Origin: Pictodentalium vernedei
Taxonomy: Eukaryota; Mollusca; Scaphopoda; Dentaliida; Dentaliidae
DNA length: 64,000 nucleotides
Reading direction: 5' to 3'
NCBI GenBank assembly: GCA_031216915.1
Contig: CM062294.1
Span: 394,497,217-394,561,216 of the forward strand
The notes under the pieces are model-generated. The model ran no database searches, was not told where the DNA came from, and saw only the letters and a program-made list of their open reading frames with translations. Shown here piece by piece: positions 46,770 through 58,411 of this stretch; within the stretch, counting starts at the first letter, position 1, and the number at the start of each line of letters is the position of its first letter. Both the position numbers and the translations under genes were made by a program.

Positions 46770-49700
46770 ATGGGGGTCAGTGAAGGGGGGAATAATCACA
46801 GAAAATGTGTCACGAACCATAGGTGTGAAAAATGGGACAAGGGGGATAAGGAAAAGGGACCAAAAATCCAAATCAATAGGAATAGCTTCCCAAGGAAAGC
46901 ACAGGTACACAAAGTCGGATATACAAACATACAGGGACTAGATAATAATGGGACCAGTAGGCGGAAGCCAATGAACCTTGACACCCTGAAAGTGGGTTAT
47001 AGCAACATCTAGGGTCTCCACCGGAAAGTAAGTGAAATTGCTACATTGATTGAGGCAGAGGATTATGACGTCATGGGCTTAAGCGAAACGTGGGTAAGAC
47101 ACGAGGAACGGGTAGACCAAGTAAGGGGATACGTATGGATATGTGCAGGGCGAACGGAAGGCCAGAAAAAAGAGGGAGGGGTAGGCATGTACATTAAAGA
47201 GGATTTAAAACCATCGCTGATCACAGACCTGGAAAACATCAGCACCCCGGCTGAGGTATCGAAAGAAATTGGATGGGTAAGGATCAGTCTGAAAAACAAA
47301 AGTATTGCCCTTGGGGTTGTGTATTGTGCGGTGGAGGGAAGCAAACCCGAATGGAATGATTCGATATACTCAACACTAAGGTCCAATATCACCGAATTAC
47401 AAAACAAGGGGTTCGGTATAATTCTGATGGGTGACTTTAATGGCCACATAGGTAATGATGAAGAAGGCATAGAGGGTGGGGACAATAAAGTCAATAGGAA
47501 TGGAAGGAAGCTGTTGAACTTCACAAACGAGCTCGGTCTGAAGATTCTGAACAGGGACGCGAGGTGTAAGGGGAAATGGACCCGGAAGAGGAACGACAGA
47601 AAATCAATAATCGGCTACATCCTCACAGATATTAATTTATGGAGGGAGGTGATAGGGGTAGAAGTGGATGATGAGGGTAAAATGTAGGTGGATAGTGATC
47701 ACAACTTGATTACAGTGACGATCAGGGCCAAAACTCTAGTAAAAAGCAAAGGAAGCTCTAAGGAGATTTGGGAACTCAAAAAAGATGCTGGCTGGGCGAA
47801 GTTCAATGAAAAACTGAAACCAAAGCTTGCAACCGTACCCAAGAGGGGCAGTGTCCAAAACATGGCCGACGTCATAGTTGCGAGCCTGGTGGAGGCAGGA
47901 AAGGAATGTGTAGGAAAGGTCAGGGTGCCAACACGGGAACTTGGGTACAGAGTGAATGAAGAACTGAAAAGGGCCATAAAGGGAAGAAAAGCTAAATGTG
48001 CTGCATACAGGAGAAGTAGAAAACTTAAGGGGCGGAAAGCAATGAGGCCACAGTTGCTAAGGAAGAATACCACCAAGCACGAAATGAAGTAAATAAGATT
48101 AAAGACGATAATCGGAGAGTACGAAATAGCAGTCTTATTAGGACGATAAGAACGACAGGGGGTCGAGCTCGAACGTACTTTGGAAATGGGTGAATAAACG
48201 TAACAAAGGAAGTAACCCACAGAGTATTAAAGTAGATGGCAGAGTTACAGACGAGCAAGGTCAAGTCGCATCAGAACTAGTCAAGCACTGGGAAAAGGTA
48301 AACGATAAGCGATGGGGCATGGGGAGCCCACCAGAGTGTCCGAATCAGGTCGAGGAAAACCTATCGAGCTTCTGGTGCAGCGAAATTAAAACGGAGGAGG
48401 TGCGAAAGGTGATATCAAAATTAAGGGATGGGAAAGCGGGAGGAGTGGATGAAATTCCTAACGAGTTTATCAAAAAAGGGGGAGAGGAACTCGTGGAAAG
48501 CCTAACTGCCCTATCCAATCTAGCCATAGAAAATCAAGAGGTCCCAAAGGAGTGGAGAGAAAATAAAGTGACATTTATTCACAAAAAGGGGGAAAAAGAC
48601 GTTTTGGATAACTATCGAGGGATCTCTGTCAGTCGCAACATTGGAAAGGTTTTTTGTAAAGTCCTGTATGGGAGACTAGAGGAGGTGATTGAGGAGAAGG
48701 GTTTTTTTGGGAAAAATCCAGAATGGCTTCAGGAAGGGAAGGAGAGTTACTGACCATCTTTTCACACTATCCCAAATGATAGAATCCGCGAAAGCAAAAA
48801 ATAAAAAGATGTTTATTGCCTTTTTGGATATCAAAAAGGCATACGATAGAGTATGGAGGGAAGGTATGTGACGCAAGCTGGAGGCTATGGGCTTAGGAGG
48901 CGAGTTTGTTGGAATTATGAAACCATTATATAAAGATGTACAGAGTGAACTAAGCCTGGGAAACATTACAACGAAACGTGTGCCTATGGAGATAGGCCTA
49001 AAACAGGGGTGTATCCTTTTGCCGATCCTGTTTGCATTGTACATCAAAGGTTTAGGAGATGAACTTCTGCGTAGCGAGGAGGGGGTAGTAGTTGGGAACT
49101 TGAAGACCCCAGGGCTATTTTTTGTAGACGATATGGTTCTAGTGTCAGAAAGCGAAGAGGGGCTAACGAAAATGCTGGGGATTGCTGGAAAATATGGGAG
49201 CAAATGGAGACTCGAACTTAATGAAAACAAGAGCAAAGTTATACCTGTGGGCCGCAAAGTGGACCCCACTCGAAGGTGGAGAGTGGGTGAGTTCTGTATT
49301 CCGGAAGGGAGCAGCAAACTTCTCAGTGTGGGAGAGACAGATGATTACGAGTATTTGGGGGTAAATATAAACATTAGAGGAAGAGGCATCTACCGGAACC
49401 ACACAAATAAATTGATTCTGAAGGGGAAGCGAATCCTTAACCAAATGAAACTTATAGGGAGAAACAGTTTCAATAAGGTTTTCGTGGGGAAAACCATCTG
49501 GGAAATGGTTGGGCTGCCAAGTATAACATACGGTACGGAAGTGGTACCCCTAAACCAGACGGCCGTAAAGAGCTTGGAAATCCTGCAGAACGATGCAGGC
49601 CGATGGATAACGGGGTCGAGTAATGCCGCAGCACTAGAAGCAATCAGGGGTGAGCTTTGGTGGATGAGGATCAAGGACAGGATAGACCTGTTGAAGCTCG

Positions 49701-50365
49701 GTTATCTTAATTATTTGGTAAATCTCCCCGACAGACGATGGTGTAAAGTAATGTTCCTGAGAATTTTCAACTCAAATATCAAAACGGGGTGGATGGTCCA
49801 AGTGAGGGAGCTAGTAGAGAACTACTCATTGGAGATCTCGGACCTGGACGTTGGGGAAAACCAGGGTAAAAAAATCGTCAGAGAAAGGGTCATGGAGGAT
49901 TGTAACCGTAATTGGCGAGAGGGGGTCAAATCAAAGAGGTCTTTGGGTGGCCTGCGTGATAAAGAGAAGCCAGGTTTTGAAGAATACTTTGATGGCACCT
50001 TTGGGGGGTCACTGTTGTTCAAGCTGAGGTTGCGATCCCTGGAGCTGAGGGGAAAAATTGTGAAAGACGGTGAAAGGGAGTGCCAGGTGTGTAACTTGGA
50101 CATAGTGGAGACCCTGGAACACTTTCTTCTAGAATGCCCAAAGTATCAGTCTAAAAGAATAAGATTCACTGGGAGTATAATGGGGAAGTGGGAAGGGAGA
50201 ATGAAGGACATGTGGTTAGGGGGAGACTCAAAGGAGAGGGTTAATATGCTAATCGGAGAGATTGGGAAGAATGGGACAAGGGATATCATCAAGCAATTCG
50301 TCTCCGAGTGTTGGGAGGAGAGGAGAAGCGTGGGAATAGGGAGGCAGTTGGGAGTACAGGGGTAA
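46770..50365 (+). pseudogene. LINE ORF2: APE endonuclease and reverse transcriptase
   Basis: Endonuclease: VGYSNI, then (after a TAG at 47010) EDYDVMGLSETWVRH, GDFNGHIG and, after a second TAG at 47685, SDHNLI. These are the catalytic motifs of AP-endonuclease-like LINE domains. Reverse transcriptase: DNYRGISVSRNIGKVF, FIAFLDIKKAYDRVW, LKQGCILLPILFALYI and the active site FVDDMV (usual F/YADD). The RT parts lie in three frames with shifts near 48070-48190 and 48690-48750, and there is a TGA at 48869. A C-terminal CQVC...LEHFLLECP zinc-knuckle-like motif closes the protein. The last 492 codons (48887-50365) are uninterrupted. Confidence 0.88.
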
Positions 50366-50433
50366 CCATGGCCTTCTCGTCAGAGAACCGCGACAAATCA
50401 GCGGCTGGCCAAAGTGTTATTATTATATTACAT

Positions 50434-51085
50434 GGACAGAAACCCACGATTTCTACTCTTTGATGACGGCCACGATAACAAGATGATTGTATTTTTTCCA
50501 CTGATGATCAGCTTCGCGCTCTCCAGTCTGCTGACATTATCTACATGGATGAAACATTCACTGCCTGCCCTGACCAATGGAATCAACTTTATATACTACA
50601 TGCAAGACAAGGCTCGACATTGGTTTATGCAAAACTCCAGATTTTGGTCTTGCCCGACCTTACAAAGATGAATCTAAAGTTGGAAAATGGATAAGAAGTG
50701 CTTTTGAGCTAGCACTTCTCTGTACAAAACGCATGGTTACAGGCAATGGAATCAACACCAGCTGTTCAACAGGCAGAGAGATTCAATGATTATATGGTCA
50801 TTAACTGGGTGGATGATGATGCAAGATTTCCTATCCCTTTGTGGATTCATCATGGAACTTCAGGACCTAGAACCAATAACAATCTAGAAGGGTTCCACAA
50901 TCGCCTATAGTCATCACTACCTCATCGACATCCTAACCTCTTCAGATTTATAAATTTTATAAAGAACATTGAAAAGGCAGAGAAAACCAAAATTGCCCAA
51001 ATGGACTTTGGTGATGCTACAACCTCCTGGGAACGGGTTAACAGGGAAATTGACAACCGCATGGTGCGCCTTAGGTACAACTAGG
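50434..51085 (+). pseudogene. MULE-type transposase remains
   Basis: Three pieces in family order are visible: RFLLFDDGHDNKMIVF; after a frame change ADIIYMDETFTACPDQWNQL followed by YILHAR (the MULE catalytic 'DgTFktcP--f-QLy-iHa'); then ARPYKDESKVGKWIRSAFEL; and finally GPRTNNNLEGFHNRL with HPNLFRFI, the 'rTNN-lEgwH--l' C-terminal motif. The middle of the core, including the second catalytic Asp region, is deleted. Stops and frame changes occur throughout. The N-terminal part is missing; the LINE's 3' end sits where it should be. No inverted repeats were found. Confidence 0.8.
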
Positions 51086-51089
51086 AAGG

Positions 51090-51694
51090 GAACAAGGTCT
51101 CCAATGGAGTTCCTTAATGCAGCTGGAAGACTGTTAAGAATGGGATGATTTTTTTTTGTAAATTAATATTGTTTTGTAAATTTTTTTGTCATTGTAATAT
51201 TGTACCTTTATTTATGATGTGTACCTCACATTTTTCATTTTGTTAATATTTGTTTCATTTTTTTTTATAAAACATGGTTTTCTATTTATTTACGTTAACA
51301 ATGAGTTACCATGAAATATGATTTTTTTTTATTTATTATAAAACAAGTCTAAATATTTCTTTATTGTACTTCATATTTTTAATTTTATTGTTTTTTCTAT
51401 TTATTTATCACAAAAGATATTATTTATTTGTGCGATTATTCATGTTATTGTCAGTTATTTCATAATTTTAATTTATTGTGTCTAGAATTCTTTTCTTATT
51501 GTACTTCATATTTTTTATTTTATTGTCATTTATTTTCTTTTTATTTTCTATTCATTTCTAAAACACACTTGTGAATAAATAAATCACTAAAAGCTAATTA
51601 ATTGTTTCTTTTCTGTCTAACTTATTGGAATATCCCATTTTATTCTGAAGGTGATAAGTAAGGGAATGGCTATTCAAACAACCCATTAATCTGT
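51090..51694. other. Very AT-rich stretch
   Basis: T-runs and 'ttgtacttcatattttt' repeated at 51363 and 51497. No gene. It could be the 3' flank of the MULE element. Confidence 0.5.
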
Positions 51695-53306
51695 GATTAT
51701 AAACTGTCTTACAACTGGGGTGTCTCCTTCACGAGTACCGACAAAGACAAAGCTGACATTTTTGCCAACCTCCTTAGAAAAACACATCGCCCATACCAAG
51801 ACCCTGGCAACGATGACGCCATCATAAACACCATTAATAACTTTATCAACGAACACCCGGATATCTACCGTGACCCTAAATTTGATACCGACCCAGAAGA
51901 AGGGAATGACGATGACCTCGTCACCCCCATCACTAATGATGAAATCATCAATATTATAAAAAAATGCAAAAATTCTTCATCGCTCGGCGAGGATGAAGTC
52001 AGTTACAAAATTCTGAAACAGAGGCCAAATTCCCTAATTGACAAACTTAACAACCTATTCAATGCATGCCTCACCCATGGCTACTTTCCAAAATGTTGGA
52101 AAACAGCCACTGGTGTCATGATACCGAAGCCAGACAAAGACATTTCTGACCCGGCCAGCTACCGCCCAATCAGCTTTCTCAGTTGCATTGGTAAGCTATT
52201 CGAAAGAATCCTTACCAATCGACTGAGGGGGCACCTCGAAGAAACTGACTTCTTTAACAGATGGCAAAGAGCCTATAGAAACCGTAAAGCAGGCTCTTAG
52301 CATGTCTACCGCCTAGACAATCTATTGAAAAACGCGATCAATAACCAGCAAATAAGCGCGGCAGTCCTATTACACGTCGAAAAAGCGTTCGATTCAGTTT
52401 GGCACAACGGAATGCGCCTCAAACTTTCTCAAATGAAACTCCCCATTAAACTGCTTAGATTACTCTCGTCCTTCCTTAACGATCGCGAAATAAAGATCAG
52501 AGTGAACAACGAAATGTCCGACATCGTTCCCCTGGAAGCAGGCACCCCCAAGGACCCGTCCTCAACCCCCTCCTACACATCATCTACGTCAATGATCTCA
52601 AAATCTTCGAGCATCGCGTTCAAATCTCACAATTTGCGGACGATAAGGGTCTCTGGGACTCTAATAACACTGCCAAACTACTTCAAAACCCATTCAAGGC
52701 GCTATCGACGACCTAGACCAATGGTGTGCCAAATGGAGAATCAAGCCTGAACGCCAGTAAAACGCAAAGAATCACGTTCTCCGTAAAAAAAAACAACCTT
52801 AACTTTGACCTAAAACTACTGGACAAAGTCCCCCCCCCCCCCCCCCTGAATGCACAGAGGCGAAATTCTTTGGCATTACCATCGACCAAAACCTATCCTT
52901 CAATAAACACACCAACGATATTGCCAGCAAAGCGACCAAACGTATTAATTTACTAAAAATACTAAAGGATACATCATGGGGAGCCAACGAGAATATTCTA
53001 CTTAAACTATATAAAGCCTTTATGCACCCTGTACTCGAGTATGGGGCTATCATCCTAACATACCTAAATCAAACAAATATGGAGAAACTCCAAAAGGTCC
53101 AAAATTATGCGTTCAGGATCGCCTTCCGTGCTCCATGGTATACATCTATCAAAACACTCCACGGCAGAGCCGAAATCCCTACCATAAAGGACCGCCTGGC
53201 CTCCCTAGCCGCGAAAAATCACGACCGGTTAGCCGACAGCCAACTAATATCCGAATTACAGGTAATTTGCGAAAGCCGACAAAACCCCCAAAACGTCAAA
53301 ACTTAA
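51695..53306 (+). pseudogene. Reverse transcriptase remains of the second LINE
   Basis: The frame opens in the finger region (DKADIFANLLRKTHRPY) and continues with VMIPKPDKDISDPASYRPIS, FLSCIGKLFERILTNRL, a TAG at 52298, and then AAVLLHVEKAFDSVWHNGM. A one-base change near 52550 shifts the frame, after which QFADDKGLW (active-site FADD) is readable. The thumb and C-terminus (FFGITIDQNLSFNKHTNDIA to a stop at 53306) are open again, with HPVLEYGAIILTYL, the usual 'ypvL-YgsevW' region. A run of C near 52830-52846 marks another disturbed place. This is distinct from the LINE at 45230. Confidence 0.85.
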
Positions 53307-53464
53307 TGAAACAACCGTGTAAGTGGGCACCAGACCGCGGAGGTTAGGACAGGAAACACCCCCGGGTGTGGCTCTTTTGTTAGGGCCTGCCCACTCCCCC
53401 TATTTCGACCGGTCGATACCTAAGAGAAGGCGAGTAAACAGGCAGTAAAACCTGTCAGCCGTGC

Positions 53465-53885
53465 TGGCAGTAATATCGGCTCAGCCGAGATCTTCTACCA
53501 GGAAGAGCTGTCTTCACCGACTCAACTAATTCACTAAAATTTAATCTCTAAAAATAAACAAACACCGGGAAAGAGAAGGTGAAGTTACAGGCAGTAATAA
53601 CGGCTCAGCCGTGATCTTCTACCAGGAAGAGCTGTCTTCACCGACTCAATTAATTCACTAAAATTTAATCTCTAATATAACCAAATACTGGGAAAGAGAA
53701 GGTGAACATACAGACTGTAATAACGGCTCAGCCGTGATCTTCTACCAGGAAAAGCTGTCTTCACCGATTTAACTAAATCACAAAGAAATACTGGGAAAGA
53801 GAAGGTGAACATACAGGCAGTAATAACGGCGCAGCCGTGATCCTCTACTAGGAAGAGCTGACTTCGCCGACTCAACTAAATCAGG
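53465..53885 (+). repeat. Four ~120-bp tandem units in the LINE 3' region
   Basis: Each unit has 'gcagtaataacggctcagcc', 'gtgatcttctaccaggaaga' and 'gctgtcttcaccgactcaac'. Units start near 53465, 53590, 53712 and 53815. The array is bracketed by two copies of 'caggaaacaccccc.gggtgt' (53350 and 53897). Confidence 0.85.
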
Positions 53886-54469
53886 AGGAGGTAAGGGCAG
53901 GAAACACCCCCCGGGTGTGGTACTTTGGTAAAGGCCTGCCCCCTCCCTCCAATTCTTAGCTGAAAAAAATCAATCTGGGAAATCATAAACTGAACAAAAG
54001 AATTGTACTACCTGCGCCCAGTGATCGACAACCATCCAAAAATGCAATCACATGTTTCAGTCTATCTTAAAAATCAACTAATTCTGCCTTTTTCTTTTAG
54101 CAGGTACACCAAGATGCTTTCTTTTTGATCGCCAGCACCCCAATAACCGCTATGGAAACTATAACCGACATGGAACATAGTAACCGCTATGGACTCTGAA
54201 CATCCTCCGCTCCATCCCTAGAAGTGGTCACCCACCTCCAGGGAGGCGAGCTTTGGTCCTGCGTCCCGCTTTACCCATTTTTGTAAGCATCTGTAGCGCA
54301 TTTTTGACCCAGCCAAATAGGTTCCAAAGCAGGTCAGCCCCCGAACCAGGGAAGTTCGGGTCTCTCTATGGGTGGTCCCCGAAAGGGGCCGTTGTTGTCG
54401 TCTGTCCAAACACACATCCAACTGTAAAGCCTGAAAAACTGATTAAAACAGCCTGAGGCAGATTATACT

Positions 54470-55417
54470 TGCCAATGATGGCCCACCATCGCTCCGTGAT
54501 CTATCTTCGAAACGGCAGACTATACTTGCCCGAAAAAAACACCACAGCACCCTCGGGAAGAGGAAGCACCTTTGTGAGATGATCCCCTCTCGCTCTGGTC
54601 CTCACCCGAGGGTTCAGTCAACGATCTACACAAAGTCAAGCCAATACTCTTCCTGATCATCATCTAGCCCCAAGACATCTGCTGAGTGTTCAATCCTTTT
54701 CCTCCTCTCCCACACGCCTAGACACGTAGCTTCCTGTTCTCAACGGTCACATAGGGTCGATAGGGCCTTGCCCCACAGCGTCCCTGCGCGCATTCGGCGC
54801 GCGAAACCATTTCATCTCACGTGTCCGACAAATGGGGGGGGGGGGGAATCCACTGACACTAGGGGGGAGGGGGGGGGGGAGGTATTATCTGTCGCAAGGT
54901 CACAAAGAAGAAAAACATCACTTTTCAAAGTTAAATGGAACCATTAAAACAATAACATATCCAAAGTATGTTTTTTGAACAAAGAAAATTAATGTTTGTT
55001 TTAATTAAATCTATGTCCGTAGAAATTTTCTCATTAGGAGTTGGTACATTTTCGGAATTTGAAGTTAACCCCATCAGTCATTTCTTACAAATTGATAAGG
55101 CGATTTACAGGGATAAAAAGGTGAAAATTATAAACAAAAATGGAAGCATTAAAAACTAATTTTAACAAAAAGTACCATTTTAAAGAGTATGTTATAAATC
55201 ATTTTATCATATGTCCGTCTATTATGTAAAAAAATGAAATTTCTCGCAAATGAAAGTTTTTCGTTTTTCTCCCATACTGGACCGCAATAGTAATTTAGAT
55301 TGTCATCTTAACTAATGTTTACGCGCATGAGCATTCAGGGCAGTAGAAATAGTTCAATATCTGGTGTAAGGGTGTAGGTGTGAGGGTGGCGGTGTGTAGG
55401 ATGAGGTGCGTATTTGT

Positions 55418-55448
<31 letters not shown>

Positions 55449-56902
55449 GGCTGTGTGGGTGAGAACTAGACGTAAAAGTTTTATCACAGTGAATACGGAT
55501 GGACACAACATATTTAGGACGTGCGATGGCGCCTATTTTTGTTGAGTTCATCCTTTCTTTTATACAAATGTTTGCACAGTTCTTCACTATATATGTTCTG
55601 AATTTTCTGTGTAACTCATTTGTCTCTTATATTTACATTCGCAGAACGACCTCCTCAGAACGGTTGCCCTGTCCGCGCGGCGGAACATTTCTAGTTGCAT
55701 TGCCTATAAATTTATAGCTGGATACGAACGGAATCACAGAATCACGAAATAACATAATCACACACTCCCCATTATATAATAGCTGTATATGTGATGTGCA
55801 AAGCCCTGTTTGTGGAAGTGCAATAAATGATTTTATCTTATGTTATCGCAACCAGTGGTGCGTCCAGAGCTGGGAGGGATGGGGTGTGGGGGCAACATGT
55901 CGGTAATCGTTAGCCGCGAAACAGTTGCGACTTGCGAGTATATCCTGTCTCGTCGTCGGTAGGAAGTTTATAACCGCTTATATATAACCACAGCACCCCG
56001 TACAGGCGCTATAGCTGCAAACGGAGGGTGCTGTATTATCCGCGGGTCCAGTTACTAGATATAATACCGAGTCCAGAGTTCTCGGTGCTTATAACAGAAA
56101 AAAGGTTACAAAAAATAAAGGGAGGGGTGGGTTTGCCACCTGGATCCACCCCCAAAAGACAGTGAATGCTTGAACCACGTTTGAACCATCGGCAATATTC
56201 TACAGAGTCCACTGTCTATTTGTATATCAGTACCCTGTTTTTGTGGTTTGGTATTAGGTTACTTCTGTCAATGGAAGAAGGAGCACACAGTCGTGTTGCT
56301 CTCCTTTGGACACGCCCGTAATGAGGGGTGAAATATTTTCTCTTCCAATGTTCATACTGATTCGAAACAGTTGCCGGCCAAATGTGTTGCCAACTTAGAT
56401 ATTTCTGTGGTAAAAAAGTGTTTTGGACCCACATACACAGATGGCTGGGTGGGTGGGGGGGGGGGGGCGAAGTGCTTGTGCAATCTGTGCCTACGAAATT
56501 GGTCAACATGTAAGGCATTGAGCCGATTGTTCATATCTTAAGATAGCTTGGATTTACGATTCATCCTTGGGCTGGTTGATGAGGGTTTAGATGCGAATCA
56601 CAGACTTAAGGCCCATGAGAAAATTGAGAGTAGAAGGCCGAGAAAGGCATCCCGCACTGTGGAGCAACTGAGGGACCCTTTGCCTTATTGATCGGGCACT
56701 ATTAGCATGAACAGGGTTCGCGTCCCGTGGGGGGGGGGGGGGGAGGCTGAGAGATCCGATCTTCACGAACTCAACGTCCCACTCCCGACTAATTTCTCTT
56801 CATATTTTTTATTCTCTGCAAAAGTACCTCAGTGTTTGTGATTCCAAACTAAATCGTTAATTTCATTTCGCAAACATTTTATACTCGTAAACTGGATTAC
56901 AG
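54470..56902. other. 3' part of the giant GH1 intron, no gene recognised
   Basis: Contains several G runs (around 54834, 54866, 55432, 56453 and 56729), a (GT)n tract at 55415-55430 and an AATAAA at about 55829. Short frames are not credible as genes. 56690-56730 has a B-box-like word (gggttcgcgtccc), but no body of a known SINE of this window. Confidence 0.45.
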
Positions 56903-57087
56903 GTCTGGCTCTGACTGGTTGAAAGTTACTCCGTTTGGCATTCGCAAAGCACTCAACTGGCTGAAGAAAAAGTATGGTGACATCCCTATCTTTATCACAG
57001 AGAACGGCGTGTCGGACAGAAATGGTTCACTTCACGATCAGCACAGAATTCACTTTTATAAGTACTACATTAATGAAGCATTAAAGG
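56903..57087 (+). CDS. GH1 exon with nucleophile motif ITENG
   Basis: The acceptor is tggattacag (AG at 56901-56902) and the donor GT is at 57088. The exon is 185 nt; its first base completes the split glycine codon left by the exon ending at 17119, so the two join exactly in frame. The encoded segment [20 protein letters not shown] runs into a helix and then [13 protein letters not shown]. The glutamate codon at 57000-57002 is the catalytic nucleophile of retaining GH1 enzymes. [17 protein letters not shown] is the conserved 'D--R--yy--yl-eaL' helix. The frame stays open for a further ~110 codons into the intron, but that tail has no GH1 similarity. Confidence 0.95.
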
Positions 57088-57783
57088 GTAGGTCTTACAT
57101 AACGAAAGTTATCAACTTTCTAAAACAAAACAAAGTTAAGATGACATCACTCAGTCACCCATACCTAGCCAATTCTAGTAAATTCTGGGATAGGTTCGTT
57201 GCGTGTCAGCCCATATCCTCCAAACTTATTCCAGAGCGACCTCAGAGCGGCCAAAACATCCGCAGTGCTTCTTCACAGCGTTCACAGTGCGATGCGCCCA
57301 TACCCCTCTCTTCGATCTGTTACTTTATCATTTTCAACTATAATTTGCTGAATGATACTCAGCCGAGACCTGTGAAGTCACAGTTGCAACATTCCACATC
57401 AAGAAACCTGAATACAACATTGTTGTAGATAACCACGAGGAAAGTACAGCTTTCGGGGCCCTTTCCATCAGTGTGTCACATAAAAATATTTACATCATAG
57501 ATCCTCCCAACGAAGCAGCTTGGGCAGCGTCAGTTGTCTTTGTTATTGACATAGTATAAGACTAAAGGATAATGGGTAATGTAGTTTTAGTTCAAATGTA
57601 GCCTTTCGTTATGAAATCATGCATTTCTGCGAGACAACAATTTGAAATCCTTGTAAAAAAATAAGGAAAATGAATGGCCACAAAGGCAGCTGAAAGGTAG
57701 CTCTATTCAGAGGTGGATAACCATAGGTTGTGCCTGGGTTCATTGTTTTGGGGCTGGTTTTATATAGACATTATGATATCATA
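57088..57783. other. Intron between the last two GH1 exons, first part
   Basis: The reading frame of the preceding exon remains open to 57428 by chance. No repeat or gene is recognised. Confidence 0.45.
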
Positions 57784-58266
57784 CACAGCAAAAAATATAG
57801 GTTCTCTTTAGAACCCAAACTGGTTCTGTTTAAACAGTATTTATTTCAAATCAAATAAATTTACCAAGATTAGCATTCAGTTTTAAGAGAATATTACATG
57901 AACTGAAGTAGATTCAGCATTAAACTTGGAGCTTATTCAACGCAGTCGCCAAACATTTTGAAACAAAGGAGATATGAACAGTTGGCATATCGAACCAGTT
58001 TGGGTTCTGTACAGAACCCAAACTGGTTCGATATGGCAACTGTTCATATCTCCTTTGCTTAATAATGATTTGAGACAACCTCATATAAGCTCAAAACTTA
58101 CGGCTGAAACCCCCTCAATTTATGTTTAATTTTGTTGATATTTAATGTTCATCTTTATAAATTTATTTGATTTAAAATAAATACTGTTTAAACAGAACTG
58201 GTTCCATCTCAGGGACAAGATTAGAACCGGCTTTTGTTCTAAAGAGAACCTATATTTTTTGCAGTG
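57784..58266. mobile_element. Two-level palindromic MITE with TA duplication
   Basis: The ends CACAGCAAAAAATATAGG and its inverse (to 58266, reading cactgcaaaaaatatagg) are flanked by TA. 'ttctctttagaac' and 'ctgtttaaacagtatttatt' extend the inverted repeats further. A second, separate perfect palindrome of about 45 bp per arm sits in the middle (57966-58058, 'gaaccagtttgggttctgta'). Non-coding, and TA points to a Tc1/mariner-type mobiliser. Its right end lies only 146 bp from the start of the last GH1 exon. Confidence 0.8.
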
Positions 58267-58411
58267 TAGCGCGTTATTGACAAATTTGGCCCTTCCCAAT
58301 AGAAGCCCCCCCCCCCCCCCTCCCATTGACCACCATACGATTAACGCTGGGTAAAGAATTTTTTTTCGTGGCCTGCACATACTATCATCTTTTTTTTTAT
58401 CATTTTAACAG

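Larger units (their letters stand above)
45230..50430 (+). mobile_element. CR1-group LINE, near full length
   Basis: A 5' leader, ORF1 (45442-46762), ORF2 (about 46770-50365) and a short 3' UTR ending in 'gttattattatatta' follow each other on the + strand. GC content is clearly higher than in the surroundings. ORF2 has at least three in-frame stops and two frame changes, so the copy is dead but complete in layout. The 5' border is approximate and no target duplication was established. It is directly followed by MULE remains. Confidence 0.85.
51695..54460 (+). mobile_element. Jockey/CR1-like LINE, 5'-truncated, with tandem repeats in its 3' end
   Basis: ORF2 remains (51695-53306) are followed by about 1.1 kb of non-coding sequence containing a four-unit tandem repeat. 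The endonuclease half of ORF2 and all of ORF1 are absent, as expected from 5' truncation. The 3' border is uncertain ('gattaaaacagcctgag' near 54450 may be the tail). Confidence 0.75.

Noticed and set aside
47699-48220. 173-codon minus-strand frame and similar ones at 47063 and 48676
   Set aside because: Shadows of the LINE ORF2, whose endonuclease and RT motifs are on the + strand.
53465-53885. CRISPR-like array
   Set aside because: Units are tandem without unique spacers and lie in the 3' region of a LINE in an animal genome.
57088-57428. GH1 exon extended to the stop at 57428
   Set aside because: The conserved GH1 sequence stops at the GT donor at 57088 and resumes in the exon at 58412. 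The extra ~110 codons have no family similarity.
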